From the NCBI RefSeq assembly GCF_004799515.1, contig NZ_SSMX01000054.1, forward strand, positions 62,001-126,000: DNA of 64,000 nucleotides, given 5' to 3'. The stretch is from Phenylobacterium sp. (lineage in GTDB: Bacteria; Pseudomonadota; Alphaproteobacteria; Caulobacterales; Caulobacteraceae). Below, in pieces: positions 38,636 through 47,969 of this stretch (position 1 is the first letter of the stretch; every line of letters starts with the position of its first letter). The translations under genes were made by a program, and so were the position numbers. The notes under the pieces were generated by a model, which was not told the DNA's origin, ran no database searches, and saw only the letters and a list, made by a program, of their open reading frames with translations.

Positions 38636-39450
38636 CCCCGCGCCACCGGCCCTGGGAGACGGCGGCGGACTTCCAGATCGGCCTTCGGCCCATCCCGCTC
38701 GCCGACTGGCTGGAGGGCGGCGAGGCCGATCCCGCGGCGCGCAAGGACCCGCTGTTCGAGACCGTCCGCGGCCTGGTCTGGGCCGAGGCGGAGGGCTCGC
38801 GCCCCGCCCAGGCGGAGGCCGGCGAGCTGGTGGACGCCGCGCTTGGGCCCGCGCCCCTACGGCCCGACCTGCCGCCGCTGTACGCCGCGGCACGGCGCAC
38901 GCCGGACGATCTCTGCCTGATGGAGAAGGACGCCGCTGGCCAGTGGCGACTGACCGCGCTGTCCTTGTCGGCGGGAAGCTTCTTCACCGCCGAGGCGGTG
39001 ATCGGCCGATCGCTGGGGGAGCTGCACGGCCCGGTGACCGGCTTCGCCGACCGCTTCCTGGTGCGGGTGCAGCGGGTCTTCGAGGGCCTGCGCCCCGAGC
39101 TGGCGCTGGAGCGGCGCAACTGGACGGTGCTGAACTCCGACGCCCTGCACACCCCGTCGTCCGCCCCGATCCGGGCGCGCCTCGGCGAGGTCACGCCCCG
39201 CGACGCCGGCCAGGGGCTGCATCTGCGGGTGGAGCGCCAGACCCTGCGCCGCCTGCCGCGCACCGGTGGGGCGCTCTTCACCATCCGGGTTTGGCTGGCG
39301 CCGCTGGGCAGCCTGGCCGCCGAGCCCGAACGGCTGGCCGCCTTCGCCGCCGCCTGGCGGGCCGCGACGCCAGAGCTGCGCGCCTATAAGCGGTTCGACC
39401 TCTACGACGATCTGGTGGAAAGCTTCCTTGCGGACCCTCAACCGGCCTGA
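38632..39450 (+). CDS. DUF3445 (heme-dependent oxidative N-demethylase-like) protein
   Basis: A 272-residue protein of the DUF3445 family, whose characterised members are subunits of heme-dependent oxidative N-demethylase. Matching segments are FQIGLRPIPLADWLEGG, the middle block EDLCLMEKD-like (here DDLCLMEKDAAGQWRLTALS), LGELHGPVTGF, and ALERRNWTVLNSDALHTPSS. It probably binds a PAS-like cofactor or substrate; activity here is uncertain since partner subunits are absent. It overlaps VanZ by four bases and precedes a small glycosyltransferase. Confidence 0.8.
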   Translation: MTPRHRPWETAADFQIGLRPIPLADWLEGGEADPAARKDPLFETVRGLVWAEAEGSRPAQAEAGELVDAALGPAPLRPDLPPLYAAARRTPDDLCLMEKDAAGQWRLTALSLSAGSFFTAEAVIGRSLGELHGPVTGFADRFLVRVQRVFEGLRPELALERRNWTVLNSDALHTPSSAPIRARLGEVTPRDAGQGLHLRVERQTLRRLPRTGGALFTIRVWLAPLGSLAAEPERLAAFAAAWRAATPELRAYKRFDLYDDLVESFLADPQPA

Positions 39451-39463
39451 GGGCGGAGAGACC

Positions 39464-40258
39464 ATGCCAACCGACCCCCCGACCGAAACCAAGCCCTTCA
39501 TCTACCTGGCCACGCCCTGCTACGGCGGGGTGCTGACCCTGCAGTTCATGCAGTCGGTGCTGGCCCTGCAGACCGCCTGCCGCGAGCGCGGCGTCGGGCT
39601 GGAGATCGACCTGATGGGCGGCGACGCCCTGATCACCCGGGCCCGCTCGCGCCTGGCGGCGCGCTTCCTGGACCGTGCGGAGGCGACCCACATCCTGTTC
39701 TGCGACGCCGACATCGGCTTCGCGCCCGGCAACGTCTTCCGCCTGCTGGAGGCCGACAAGGCGGTGATCGCCGCGGTCTGCCCGATGAAATACATCGACT
39801 GGGAGCGCACCCGCGCCGCCGCCAGGGCCGGCGCGCCGGACATGATGGCCGCCTCCCTGGGCTATGTGGTGCGCTTCATCCCGACCCCGGACAATTCCGT
39901 GCAGGTGGAGGGCGGCATCGCCAAGGTCGCCTATGGCGGCACCGGTTTCCTGATGATCCGCCGCGAGGCCATGCAGTCCATCGTCGACGCCCATCCCGAG
40001 CTCGAGGCCAAGATGGGCGACATGGGCGACAAGCTCGCCGACCGGGCGGTCATGGTGTTCGAGACCATGATCGAGCCGGAAACCGGCCAGTACCTGTCGG
40101 AGGACTACGCCTTCTGCCGCCGCTGGCGCGACCTGGGCGGCGAGATCTGGGCCGACATGGAGGCGCGGCTGACCCACGTGGGCCCGTCAGCCTACACCGG
40201 CAGCCTGATCCAGGCCCTGCAGGTGACCGGCGACGTCCCTAGCGGCGGTGGAGGATGA
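39464..40258 (+). CDS. small glycosyltransferase-like protein
   Basis: A 264-residue protein resembling GT-A-fold glycosyltransferases. The N-terminal PFIYLATPCYGGVLTLQFMQ, the metal-site triad D81-A-D83 in HILFCDADIGFAPGN, and the later GGTGFLMIRREAM, then LSEDYAFCRRWRDLGGEIW fit the family. No membrane segment is visible. Donor and acceptor are unknown. ATG 39464 has GGAGAG upstream. The 3' end overlaps the end of the convergent fecR gene by 20 bases. Confidence 0.82.
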   Translation: MPTDPPTETKPFIYLATPCYGGVLTLQFMQSVLALQTACRERGVGLEIDLMGGDALITRARSRLAARFLDRAEATHILFCDADIGFAPGNVFRLLEADKAVIAAVCPMKYIDWERTRAAARAGAPDMMAASLGYVVRFIPTPDNSVQVEGGIAKVAYGGTGFLMIRREAMQSIVDAHPELEAKMGDMGDKLADRAVMVFETMIEPETGQYLSEDYAFCRRWRDLGGEIWADMEARLTHVGPSAYTGSLIQALQVTGDVPSGGGG

Positions 40259-41264
40259 TCTCGTCGGAGGTCCGCTCCACCCGCACCGGGGCGAAGGCCT
40301 CCAGCCGGCGCAGCACGTCCGGCTCGCTGTCGGTGACCAGCACGCCCGAGAAACGCAGAGCTCCAACGCGCGCGTCGGCGAGGCGCACCGGGACGCCGAA
40401 GCGGCGGGTCAGGTCGGCGGCGACCTCCGACAGCGGCTGGTCGCGGTAGATCAGCTGGCCGCCGGTCCAGGCGAAGGCGGCCGCCGGGTCGGAGACCTTC
40501 AGGAGTTGGGCCGGCTGGCCCTGGGTGTGGGTCAACTCCTGGCCGACGGTGACGCGGGTCGGCGCCGCGTTCAGGTCGTCGGCCGGACGCACCTCGACGG
40601 TCCCGCGGCGGACGGTCAGGTCCACCAGGTCGGCGCGGTGGCGCAGGTTGAACTCGGTGCCGACCACCCGCACCTGCCGGTCGCCGACCGCGATCAGGAA
40701 GGGCCGCTTGGCGTCGTGCGCCACGTCGAACACCGCCTCGGCGTCGGCCATCTCCACCCGCCGCGCCTGGCGCTCCAGCCGCACGGTGATCTTCGAGGCG
40801 GCGTTCAGCCGGATGTGGGTGCCGTCGGCCAGGGTGATGTCGCGGGTCTGGCCGGGGGCGGTCTGGTAGATTTGCGGCGTCACGGTCGCGGGCTGCAAGC
40901 CCAGGCCAACGGACACGGCGAGACCGGCGGCGACGGCGGCGCTCGCGCCGATCCAGACCCGGCGGCGGGTGGCGGCGCGCCCCACGGCGGGACGGCCTAA
41001 GCCGGGCTGCGGCCCCGCGGCGCGGCGGCGCGCAGCCAGCAGCGGCCGGCCGCCCAGCTCCTTGGCCACCGAGGCGTAGTCCAGGTCGACCCAGAGGGAT
41101 TCCAGCTGTTCGTAGGCCCGCGCATGGGTCGGCGACGATTGCAGCCAGCGCTCAAAGGCCAGCCAGTCGTCACCGGTCGCCGCCTCGCCCTGCAGGCGTG
41201 CGAACCAGTGGGCCGCCTCTTCGGCCACCCCGCCGTCCTCGACACTGTCGTCCGACCTAGCCAT
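40239..41264 (-). CDS. FecR-family anti-sigma/signal transducer
   Basis: A 341-residue FecR-like protein that passes the signal from an outer-membrane receptor to the ECF sigma factor. The N-terminal cytoplasmic DUF4880 domain is clear (AAHWFARLQGEAATGDDWLA, then FERWLQSSPTHARAYEQLE). A membrane segment follows at about 112-130 (VWIGASAAVAAGLAVSVGLG), then the periplasmic FecR domain (QTAPGQTRDITLADGTHIRL) and a C-terminal secretin/STN-like module (QPLSEVAADLTRRFGVPVRL). The sigma gene is directly upstream on the same strand; the likely receptor is at 44709-47171. Confidence 0.92.
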   Translation of the reverse strand: MARSDDSVEDGGVAEEAAHWFARLQGEAATGDDWLAFERWLQSSPTHARAYEQLESLWVDLDYASVAKELGGRPLLAARRRAAGPQPGLGRPAVGRAATRRRVWIGASAAVAAGLAVSVGLGLQPATVTPQIYQTAPGQTRDITLADGTHIRLNAASKITVRLERQARRVEMADAEAVFDVAHDAKRPFLIAVGDRQVRVVGTEFNLRHRADLVDLTVRRGTVEVRPADDLNAAPTRVTVGQELTHTQGQPAQLLKVSDPAAAFAWTGGQLIYRDQPLSEVAADLTRRFGVPVRLADARVGALRFSGVLVTDSEPDVLRRLEAFAPVRVERTSDEIILHRR

Positions 41265-41350
41265 TCACCTGGCCCACGGGGGCCACATCCCCGTTTTCGA
41301 TGTGATGACGCCGCCGCCGGCTCTGTTCCTCAGGTAACGTGTTCCGCGGG

Positions 41351-41944
41351 TCATGGCAGCCTTGCCAGGAGGTGCTTCAGCGCCGCCATCATGTGTTTCT
41401 CGACCGCGCTGCGCGAGATGCCAAGGGCTTGCGCGACCTCCGGGTGGCTGAGGCCGTCGAACTTGTGCATGCGGAAGACCCGCTGGGTCTGCGGCGTCAG
41501 CTCCTTCAGCGCCTCGGTCAGCAGGCCCAGGCGCTGGCGGGCGGCCACCGCGCTCTCGGCGCTCGGCTCGGCGGAGACCTCGTGGACGCCCAGGCGCACG
41601 GTCTGGCTGTCGCGCCAAGCGCCGTCGCGGTGGGCCGTGCGCCGCTCGCCGCGCAGGCGGTCGAGCATCAGGTTGGAGCCGAGGCGGTAGAGGTAGGCCA
41701 ACGGGTTCTGAATCTCGCCCGCGGGCTCCAGGCCGGAGAGCCGCACATAGATGTCCTGCACCAAATCCTCGGCGGCCGCGGCCGAGCGCAGGCGCACGGT
41801 GAAGAATCGGACGAGGTCGGCGCGGCGCGCCAGGTAGACCGCGATCAGCACAGCGCGTTCATCCTCGCGCCCGCCGCCGTTCCGTCCGCTGTCGTCCGCC
41901 AAGTCCACGCGCTTTGTCGCCCACCGCCAACAGATTTCATACAT
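41351..41944 (-). CDS. ECF sigma factor, FecI-like
   Basis: A 197-residue extracytoplasmic-function sigma factor. Region 2 includes VRFFTVRLRSAAAAEDLVQD and NPLAYLYRLGSNLMLDRLRG; region 4 includes LTPQTQRVFRMHKFDGLSHP and the helix-turn-helix VAQALGISRSAVEKHMMAAL. Conserved H-K near the end is typical of FecI-like sigmas. ATG 41944 has no obvious ribosome-binding site, and the first 30 residues are not conserved, so a GTG about 40 bases further in could be the true start. fecR follows after 86 bases. Confidence 0.9.
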   Translation of the reverse strand: MYEICWRWATKRVDLADDSGRNGGGREDERAVLIAVYLARRADLVRFFTVRLRSAAAAEDLVQDIYVRLSGLEPAGEIQNPLAYLYRLGSNLMLDRLRGERRTAHRDGAWRDSQTVRLGVHEVSAEPSAESAVAARQRLGLLTEALKELTPQTQRVFRMHKFDGLSHPEVAQALGISRSAVEKHMMAALKHLLARLP

Positions 41945-42051
41945 GACACAGCCGGCGGCGGCGACATGCTCTGTGGGCGGCGCGCCATTGCGACGCGGCC
42001 CATGGCGCCGAGGGCGGTTCCCAGGCCGGAAGGCTGCGGCTATGAGGGCGC

Positions 42052-43176
42052 ATGAGCGCCGACACCGGGGGCCCCTTGCGTCACGACCCAGCTCGCCCCG
42101 CACCTTCGCTGGAGCTGGGCGTCATTGTGCCCACCTTCAAGGAAGCCCCCAACGTGGGGCCCCTGCTGGCCAAGCTGGAGGCGGCGCTCGAGGGCGTGGT
42201 CTGGCAGGCGATCTTCGTCGATGACGACAGCCCCGACGGAACCGCGGCCGTGGTCAAGGCGATCGCCGCTGTCGATCCGCGGGTGATCTGCCTGCACCGC
42301 ATCGGCCGCCGTGGCCTGGCGGGCGCGGTGATCGAGGGCGCGCTGGCCAGCGCCGCGCCCTTCGTGGCGGTGATCGACGGCGACCTGCAGCACGACGAGA
42401 CCTTGCTGCCGCAGATGCTGAAGGCCCTGCAGGAGGACCGCGCCGACGTGGTGGTGGGCAGCCGCTACCTCGGCGTGGCCGGGGCTGACGCCTCGGCCCT
42501 GGGCGCCCGGCGCGAGGCCGGCAGCCGGCTCGCCAACTGGCTGGGCCAGCGGGTGCTGCGCGCGCCGGTGACCGATCCGATGAGCGGCTTCTTCATGATC
42601 CGCCGCGAACTGGTGGAGACGGTGGCCCCGGAACTGGCCACCTCCGGCTTCAAGGTGCTGTTCGACATCCTGGCTTCGCAGAAGACCCCGCCGCGCTATC
42701 TGGAGCTGCCCTATGAGTTCCGCGTCCGCAACGCCGGCGAGTCCAAGCTCGATAACGGCGTGGTGGTGCAGTACCTGGGCCTTCTGGCCGCCAAGCTCAG
42801 CCGCGACCTGATCTCGCCGCGCTTCATCATGTTCGCCCTGGTCGGTGCGAGCGGCGTGGTGGTCAACCTGGTGATCTTGCGCCTCCTGCTGCACATCGGT
42901 TTCGCCGCGGCCCAGCTGGTGGCGGCGCTCGGGGCCATGACCTCCAACTATCTGATCAACAACGCCGTCACTTACCGCGACCGCCGCAAGCGCGGCCTGG
43001 CGCTGGTCACCGGCTACCTCAAGTTCGTCATGCTGTGCAGCGTGCCGCTCGCCGCCAACGTCGCGGTGGCGACCATGGTCTATGAGCGCGGCCCGTCCTG
43101 GTGGGTGGCCGGTGTCGCCGGCGCGATCGTCGCCGCCGTCTGGAACTATGTGACGACCTCCCGAGCCGTCTGGTGA
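42052..43176 (+). CDS. polyprenyl-phosphate glycosyltransferase (GT2) with GtrA domain
   Basis: A 374-residue fusion. Residues 20-240 are a dolichol-phosphate mannosyltransferase-like GT2 domain: LGVIVPTFKEAPNVGPLL, IFVDDDSPDGTA, AVIDGDLQHDETLLPQML and DPMSGFFMIRRELV. Residues about 255-374 are a GtrA-like membrane domain with four spans (FIMFALVGASGVVVNLVILR and so on). Such proteins load a sugar on undecaprenyl phosphate and may flip it. The stop overlaps the next gene's GTG; that gene encodes a GT39-like transferase that would use the lipid-linked sugar. Confidence 0.93.
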   Translation: MSADTGGPLRHDPARPAPSLELGVIVPTFKEAPNVGPLLAKLEAALEGVVWQAIFVDDDSPDGTAAVVKAIAAVDPRVICLHRIGRRGLAGAVIEGALASAAPFVAVIDGDLQHDETLLPQMLKALQEDRADVVVGSRYLGVAGADASALGARREAGSRLANWLGQRVLRAPVTDPMSGFFMIRRELVETVAPELATSGFKVLFDILASQKTPPRYLELPYEFRVRNAGESKLDNGVVVQYLGLLAAKLSRDLISPRFIMFALVGASGVVVNLVILRLLLHIGFAAAQLVAALGAMTSNYLINNAVTYRDRRKRGLALVTGYLKFVMLCSVPLAANVAVATMVYERGPSWWVAGVAGAIVAAVWNYVTTSRAVW

Positions 43177-44705
43177 CCGCGACCGAGGCTGGCCCTGCCC
43201 TGGACGCGGGCTCGGGGCGCGCGTCCCGCCGGGCCGTCCTTTGGCTGGCGCTCGGTCTGACGGGGCTGCGGCTGATCGCGGCGGCCAACATCCACCTCAC
43301 CGAGGACGAGGCCTACTACCGCTTCTGGGCCCAGCACCTGCAGCTGGGTTACCTCGACCATCCGCCGATGATCGGCTGGTGGATCCGCGCCGGCATGAGC
43401 CTGTTCGGCGACACGCCGCTGGGTGTGCGGCTGCTGCCGGCCCTGAGCTGCGGCCTCAACACCTGGCTGATCGGCGACCTGGCGATCCGGCTCGGCGCGG
43501 CCCCACGCACCGCTTTCCGCGCCGCGCTCTGGTACAACGCCACCCTGACGGTTTGCCTGGGCGGCATGCTGGCGATCCCGGATTCGCCGGCCAGCTTGTT
43601 TTGGACGCTCACGCTCTGGGCGCTCGCCCGGTTCTGGGAGCATCGCCGCCCCGGTTGGTGGCTGGCGGCGGGCGTGGCCGCCGGCCTGGCGGTGATGTCG
43701 AAGTACTCCGGCCTGTTCCTGGCCCCGGGCGTGCTGCTCTGGCTGCTCTTGATCCCGCGCGGCGCGGCCGAGCTGCGCAAGCCCGGGCCGTGGATCGCCG
43801 GGCTGCTGGCCGTCGCGGTGTTCGCCGCCAACCTGGTCTGGAACGCCCAGCACCAATGGATCACCGTCATCAAGCAGTTCAGCCGCATCGCCCCGCACGG
43901 GATCACCGCGGCCTACATCAGCGAGCTGATCGCGGCCCAGGTCCTGCTGTTCACCCCGCTGCTGGCGGTCTACGCCGTACTGGGCGTCCGCCAGGGCTGG
44001 CGCGAGCGCGGTCAGGCCCAGGCGGTGCAGCTCATGCTGCCGATCGCCACCTCCGCGCCCTTCGCCGCCTACCTTCTGGCGCACAGCCTGCACGACCGGG
44101 TGCAGGGGCACTGGCCGGCGCCGATCTTTGGCGCGCTGGCGATCTGCGCGGCGGTGGCGGCCGAACCGCTGGGCGCGACGCCGCGCCAGCGCCTGGTGCG
44201 CCGCGCGGCCCCGGCGCTGGGCTTCGCCGTGGCCGCCGTGGCCTTTTCCCTGATGGCGCTGCCGACGCCGAGCCCGCTCGGCCGCCTCGACCCGACCCTG
44301 CCGCTGCGCGGCTGGACCGGGTTCGCCAACGACGTCGAACGCCTGCGCGCCCAGACTGGCGCGGCCTGGGTTGGGACGCTGAGCTATGGGGTCTACGCCC
44401 AGCTACAGGACGAGGGCCGCATCACCAGCCCGCTGCTGGAGCTCGTCGAGCGGGACCGCTATTGGGCCGACGATCCCGGCCGGCCGGATTTCACGCGCCA
44501 GGGGCTGGTCGTCGACCTCGGCCGGCGGATGAAGGTGGAGGACGTGCAGCGCTGCTTCCTGCAGGTCACGCCGGTGGGCGAGGTCAAGCGGGCCGGCGGG
44601 CCGGCCCACAACCAGCGCTATGCGGCCTATCTCGTCTCCGGCCCCAAGCGCGACGTATGGATCCGCGGCTGCCCGGACCAGATCGCCCCCGGAGTTTGGC
44701 GCTGA
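43173..44705 (+). CDS. GT39/ArnT-like membrane glycosyltransferase
   Basis: A 510-residue membrane protein with about eleven spans. The first periplasmic loop carries the family signature LTEDEAYYRFWAQHLQLGYL then DHPPMIGWWIRAG, with the acidic pair that acts as catalytic base in ArnT and protein O-mannosyltransferases. A small soluble region forms the C-terminus. It would transfer a sugar from a polyprenyl phosphate donor made by the preceding GT2-GtrA protein to lipid A, protein or polysaccharide. GTG 43173 overlaps the upstream stop. It ends three bases before the convergent TonB receptor gene. Confidence 0.9.
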   Translation: MTATEAGPALDAGSGRASRRAVLWLALGLTGLRLIAAANIHLTEDEAYYRFWAQHLQLGYLDHPPMIGWWIRAGMSLFGDTPLGVRLLPALSCGLNTWLIGDLAIRLGAAPRTAFRAALWYNATLTVCLGGMLAIPDSPASLFWTLTLWALARFWEHRRPGWWLAAGVAAGLAVMSKYSGLFLAPGVLLWLLLIPRGAAELRKPGPWIAGLLAVAVFAANLVWNAQHQWITVIKQFSRIAPHGITAAYISELIAAQVLLFTPLLAVYAVLGVRQGWRERGQAQAVQLMLPIATSAPFAAYLLAHSLHDRVQGHWPAPIFGALAICAAVAAEPLGATPRQRLVRRAAPALGFAVAAVAFSLMALPTPSPLGRLDPTLPLRGWTGFANDVERLRAQTGAAWVGTLSYGVYAQLQDEGRITSPLLELVERDRYWADDPGRPDFTRQGLVVDLGRRMKVEDVQRCFLQVTPVGEVKRAGGPAHNQRYAAYLVSGPKRDVWIRGCPDQIAPGVWR

Positions 44706-44708
44706 GGC

Positions 44709-47171
44709 CTAGAAACTGTGGGCCACGCCGAAGCCCAGGGTGCGCGGCCGCAGCGGCGTCGCCTGGGTGGCGCGGGCGCGGCTGAAGGGGTTGCCGAAGG
44801 CGAAGGTGTTGCCCCGTTCGTCGGCGACATTGTCCAGATAGAGCGTGGCCCGCCAGGCCTGGGCGCGCAGGGTCCCGGCCAGCCGCCCCGAGGCGTAGCC
44901 GCCCATGGCGTTGTCCACCCCGCCGTCGAAGGTCAGGTAGGAGCGGCCCACATAGACCGCCTGGGCCGACGCCTCCGCCTGATAGGGGCCGATCCGCCAG
45001 CGGTAGCGCAGGTCGGCCCCGCCCATGTCGTAGGGCACGCCGGGCAGGCCGATGTCGCGCCGGGCGGGAAAGACGTCGCCGGCGCGGGTGATCTTCGGGT
45101 CCTCGATCAGCATGTTGATGCGGACCAGCAGGTGATCGTCCGGCCGCCAAACCGCCTCGCCTTCCACCCCGGTGTTGGAGCCGTCGCCGATGTTGACGGT
45201 GAGCGGCAGGCCGGACGCCAGCCGCTGGTCGGTCTGCAAACCGTCCCAGTCGGCGTGGAACACCGCGCCGCGCAACATCAGGCGGTGGTCGAACACCGGC
45301 AGGGTCGCGCCGATCTCGTAGCTCCACAGGTGATCGGGCTTGAACTGCGGCGACACCGCCTCGGTGGTCGGGCCGCCCGCCGCCGCCGGGATGTTGAAGC
45401 CGCCGGCGCGGTAGCCCTCCTGCACCTGGCCGTAAATCACCAGCTCGGCGGCGGCCGCGTAGCTCACCCGGAACTTCGGGGCCACGCCCTGGTCGGTGAG
45501 GCCTTCGCGCAGGGCTGGAATCGGGGCTTCGGCGATGTCGAAGTCGTCGGCGCGGGTGTCCACGCGGGTGACGAACCAGCGGGCGCCCAGGGTCGCGGTG
45601 AGACGCGAGGAGATGTCGTAGGCGACCTCGCCATAGAGCGCGCCCTCCGCCAGGCTGTCGCGGCGGCGGTAGATCGAGCGCGTCGGCCCCACCGGATTGA
45701 CGTCCACCAGGAAGGCCTGATCCACCTCGTCGGTGTAAGAGAGGAAGCCGCCGGCCAGCCAGCGCCAGCGCCCCGGCATGTTGGAGGACAGCAAGCCTTC
45801 GGTCGTGAACAGCCGGATGTGGCTGTCCTCGTCGAAGGCGCCGCCGGTGGTCGAACCGCCGGCCGCGCGGAAGGCGCCGGTGGCGTCGTAGCGGGTCTCG
45901 AGCGCGTGGTCGATATAGGCGCTCGAGACCTTCAGGTCGGCTATTCCGCCCTGATGCGAGGCGGTGACGGTCAGCTCCGAGAAATCGTCGGCGTAGGGTT
46001 CCCGCACGGCGGCGTCGCGGCTAAGCGGCCCATCGCCGCCCTGGGTGTACTGGCTGTCCGAGGCGGCGATCTTCTGTTGGACGAAGCCGCTCTCGACGGT
46101 CCAACCGTCCGGCAGGTCGGCCAGGGCCGCGATCCGCCCGCCGGTGCGGCGGGTGTAGTTGACGTTCTTCAGCCCCAGCACGGGGTTGTCGATGTAGCCG
46201 CCGCTCTCGTCGTTGTAGAGCACCGCGCGCACCGCCGCCTTGCCGTCGGCCAGCGGCAGGTTGGCCATGGCCTCGAACCCGTCGGAGGGCCCTCCACGCT
46301 GGGTGAGCGCCCCGTCGACCGCGACGTCGCCATAGGCGGCGGAAACGTCCGGCTTGGCGGTGACGATGCGCACGATGCCGCCCATGGAGCCCGAGCCGTA
46401 GAGCGTGCCCTGCGGCCCGCGCAGCACCTCCACCCGGTCGACGTCGGCCAGCCGCAGGTCTGGGTCGGGCGCGTTGTAGGTGATCGGCGTGTCGTCGAGG
46501 TAGAGTCCCACCGTCGACTGGGTCTTGCCGGTGAAGGAGCCGTCGGAGAGCCCGCGCACGAACAGCTTGTCGCGGCCGGAGCCCAGGTTGGTGACGGCGA
46601 CGCTGACCACCTGGCCGACGATGGCGTCGAAACTCTTACCGCCCAGGGCGTCGAGGTCGTCGGCCGACAGCACGCTGATCGCCGTGGCGCTGTGGGCCAG
46701 CAGTTCCGGCCGCTTTTCGGCGGTGACCACCAGCTCGTCCAGCTTGGGCGCGTCGCCGGGGGGGGCGGCCTCGCTGTGCTTGGGCGGCGCGGCCTCGGCG
46801 ACCATGGGGCGGGCCACGATGCGGAAGCTGGTGGCGTCCAGGGCCTCGAAGCCGCAGCCGGGGGGCAAAAGAGCCTCCAGCGCCTTGGCCGGCGTCAGCG
46901 TCGCCGACACCGCCCGCGAGCGGCCCGTGCAGCCGTGCGCCGGCAGGCCGCCCACCGAGACGCCGCCTTGCACCGCGAAGCGAACGAGGGCAGCTTCCAG
47001 GGGTTCTGAGGGGAGACGGAAAATCCGCGCTTCGGCAGGCCTTACCTGGGCGGCCTGGGCGACGTCCGCCGCCCCGCCCGCGGCCAGAATCGCAAGGCCG
47101 CAAGCTGTCGCTGCGGCCAACCGGCGCCTTGCATTCGCCGTCGTGAGGTGGTTGTCCGTACGCGACGTCAT
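44709..47171 (-). CDS. TonB-dependent receptor with N-terminal STN signalling domain
   Basis: An 820-residue outer-membrane receptor. After a signal peptide (LAAATACGLAILAAGGAADV, then AQA) comes an STN domain at about 45-125 (FRLPSEPLEAALVRFAVQGG, LTPAKALEALLPPGCGFEAL). A TonB box-like LDELVVTAEKR at about 140 leads into the plug (VFVRGL-like LFVRGLSDG, DRVEVLRGPQGTLYGSGSMG) and a 22-strand barrel ending in LGFGVAHSF. The STN domain means it should signal through a FecR/sigma pair, most likely the one at 40239-41944. The ligand is unknown; the sequence is of the general siderophore/complex-substrate class. Confidence 0.94.
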   Translation of the reverse strand: MTSRTDNHLTTANARRRLAAATACGLAILAAGGAADVAQAAQVRPAEARIFRLPSEPLEAALVRFAVQGGVSVGGLPAHGCTGRSRAVSATLTPAKALEALLPPGCGFEALDATSFRIVARPMVAEAAPPKHSEAAPPGDAPKLDELVVTAEKRPELLAHSATAISVLSADDLDALGGKSFDAIVGQVVSVAVTNLGSGRDKLFVRGLSDGSFTGKTQSTVGLYLDDTPITYNAPDPDLRLADVDRVEVLRGPQGTLYGSGSMGGIVRIVTAKPDVSAAYGDVAVDGALTQRGGPSDGFEAMANLPLADGKAAVRAVLYNDESGGYIDNPVLGLKNVNYTRRTGGRIAALADLPDGWTVESGFVQQKIAASDSQYTQGGDGPLSRDAAVREPYADDFSELTVTASHQGGIADLKVSSAYIDHALETRYDATGAFRAAGGSTTGGAFDEDSHIRLFTTEGLLSSNMPGRWRWLAGGFLSYTDEVDQAFLVDVNPVGPTRSIYRRRDSLAEGALYGEVAYDISSRLTATLGARWFVTRVDTRADDFDIAEAPIPALREGLTDQGVAPKFRVSYAAAAELVIYGQVQEGYRAGGFNIPAAAGGPTTEAVSPQFKPDHLWSYEIGATLPVFDHRLMLRGAVFHADWDGLQTDQRLASGLPLTVNIGDGSNTGVEGEAVWRPDDHLLVRINMLIEDPKITRAGDVFPARRDIGLPGVPYDMGGADLRYRWRIGPYQAEASAQAVYVGRSYLTFDGGVDNAMGGYASGRLAGTLRAQAWRATLYLDNVADERGNTFAFGNPFSRARATQATPLRPRTLGFGVAHSF

Positions 47172-47209
47172 TTCCGACGTGGGCCCCCCGGGGCAAGGCG
47201 ACCAGATCA

Positions 47210-47941
47210 ATGCGTAGAAGTCCACTGGCCTTGCTCGATCCCCACGGCGACAGAACGCCCGCCGATGCATTGGCTATCGCCGAAGCCCGCGACGCCTGCC
47301 GCGCGAATTTCGCGCGCAGCCTGGCCGAGGCCTCCGCCGAGGACCAACCCTACCGCCACTGGATGCTGCGCGACGTCCTGCCGGCGGACATGGCCGCGAC
47401 CCTGGACGCCCTGCCCTTTCCCGCGCCGGCCCTGAACGGCGTATCCGGCTCGCGCGAAATCCACAACAACACCCGCCGCTATATCGACGGCGAGGCGATC
47501 GCCGGCCACACCACCTGCGCGGCCCTGGCCGAGGCGTTCCAGCACCCGGACACGGTGGCGGCGGTGGAAGAGGTCACCGGCGCGCGCCTCGACGGCTGCT
47601 GCCTGCGCATCGAGTACGCCCAGGACACCGACGGCTTCTGGCTGCAGCCGCACACCGACCTGGGGGTCAAGAAGTTCACCCTGCTCTACTATCTGGGTCC
47701 GGACGGCGCGCCAGACCTGGGCACCGACGTCTACCGCGACGCCAAGACCTGGTCGCACCGCGCGCCCTTCGAGCCCGGGGCGGCGCTGGCCTTCGTGCCC
47801 TCGGACCGCACCTGGCACGGCTTCGAGCCGCGGCCGATCCCGGTGGTGCGCAAGTCGCTGATCGTGAACTATGTCACCGAGGAGTGGCGGGCCCGCGAGC
47901 AGCTTTCCTATCCCGACACGCCGGTGAGCGGCCGCCGCTAG
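47210..47941 (+). CDS. 2OG-Fe(II) oxygenase family protein
   Basis: A 243-residue non-heme iron dioxygenase-like protein. The iron ligands are H148 and D150 in FWLQPHTDLGVKKFTLLYYL and H203 in RTWHGFEPRP; the 2-oxoglutarate-binding arginine is R214 in VVRKSLIVNYV. The start of the protein is not conserved in known families. It is divergent from the STN-type receptor with only 38 bases between the two starts, so the two probably share a promoter region. The substrate is unknown. Confidence 0.88.
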   Translation: MRRSPLALLDPHGDRTPADALAIAEARDACRANFARSLAEASAEDQPYRHWMLRDVLPADMAATLDALPFPAPALNGVSGSREIHNNTRRYIDGEAIAGHTTCAALAEAFQHPDTVAAVEEVTGARLDGCCLRIEYAQDTDGFWLQPHTDLGVKKFTLLYYLGPDGAPDLGTDVYRDAKTWSHRAPFEPGAALAFVPSDRTWHGFEPRPIPVVRKSLIVNYVTEEWRAREQLSYPDTPVSGRR

Positions 47942-47969
47942 CGGCGGCCGCTCCAAACCCGCCCCGCGA

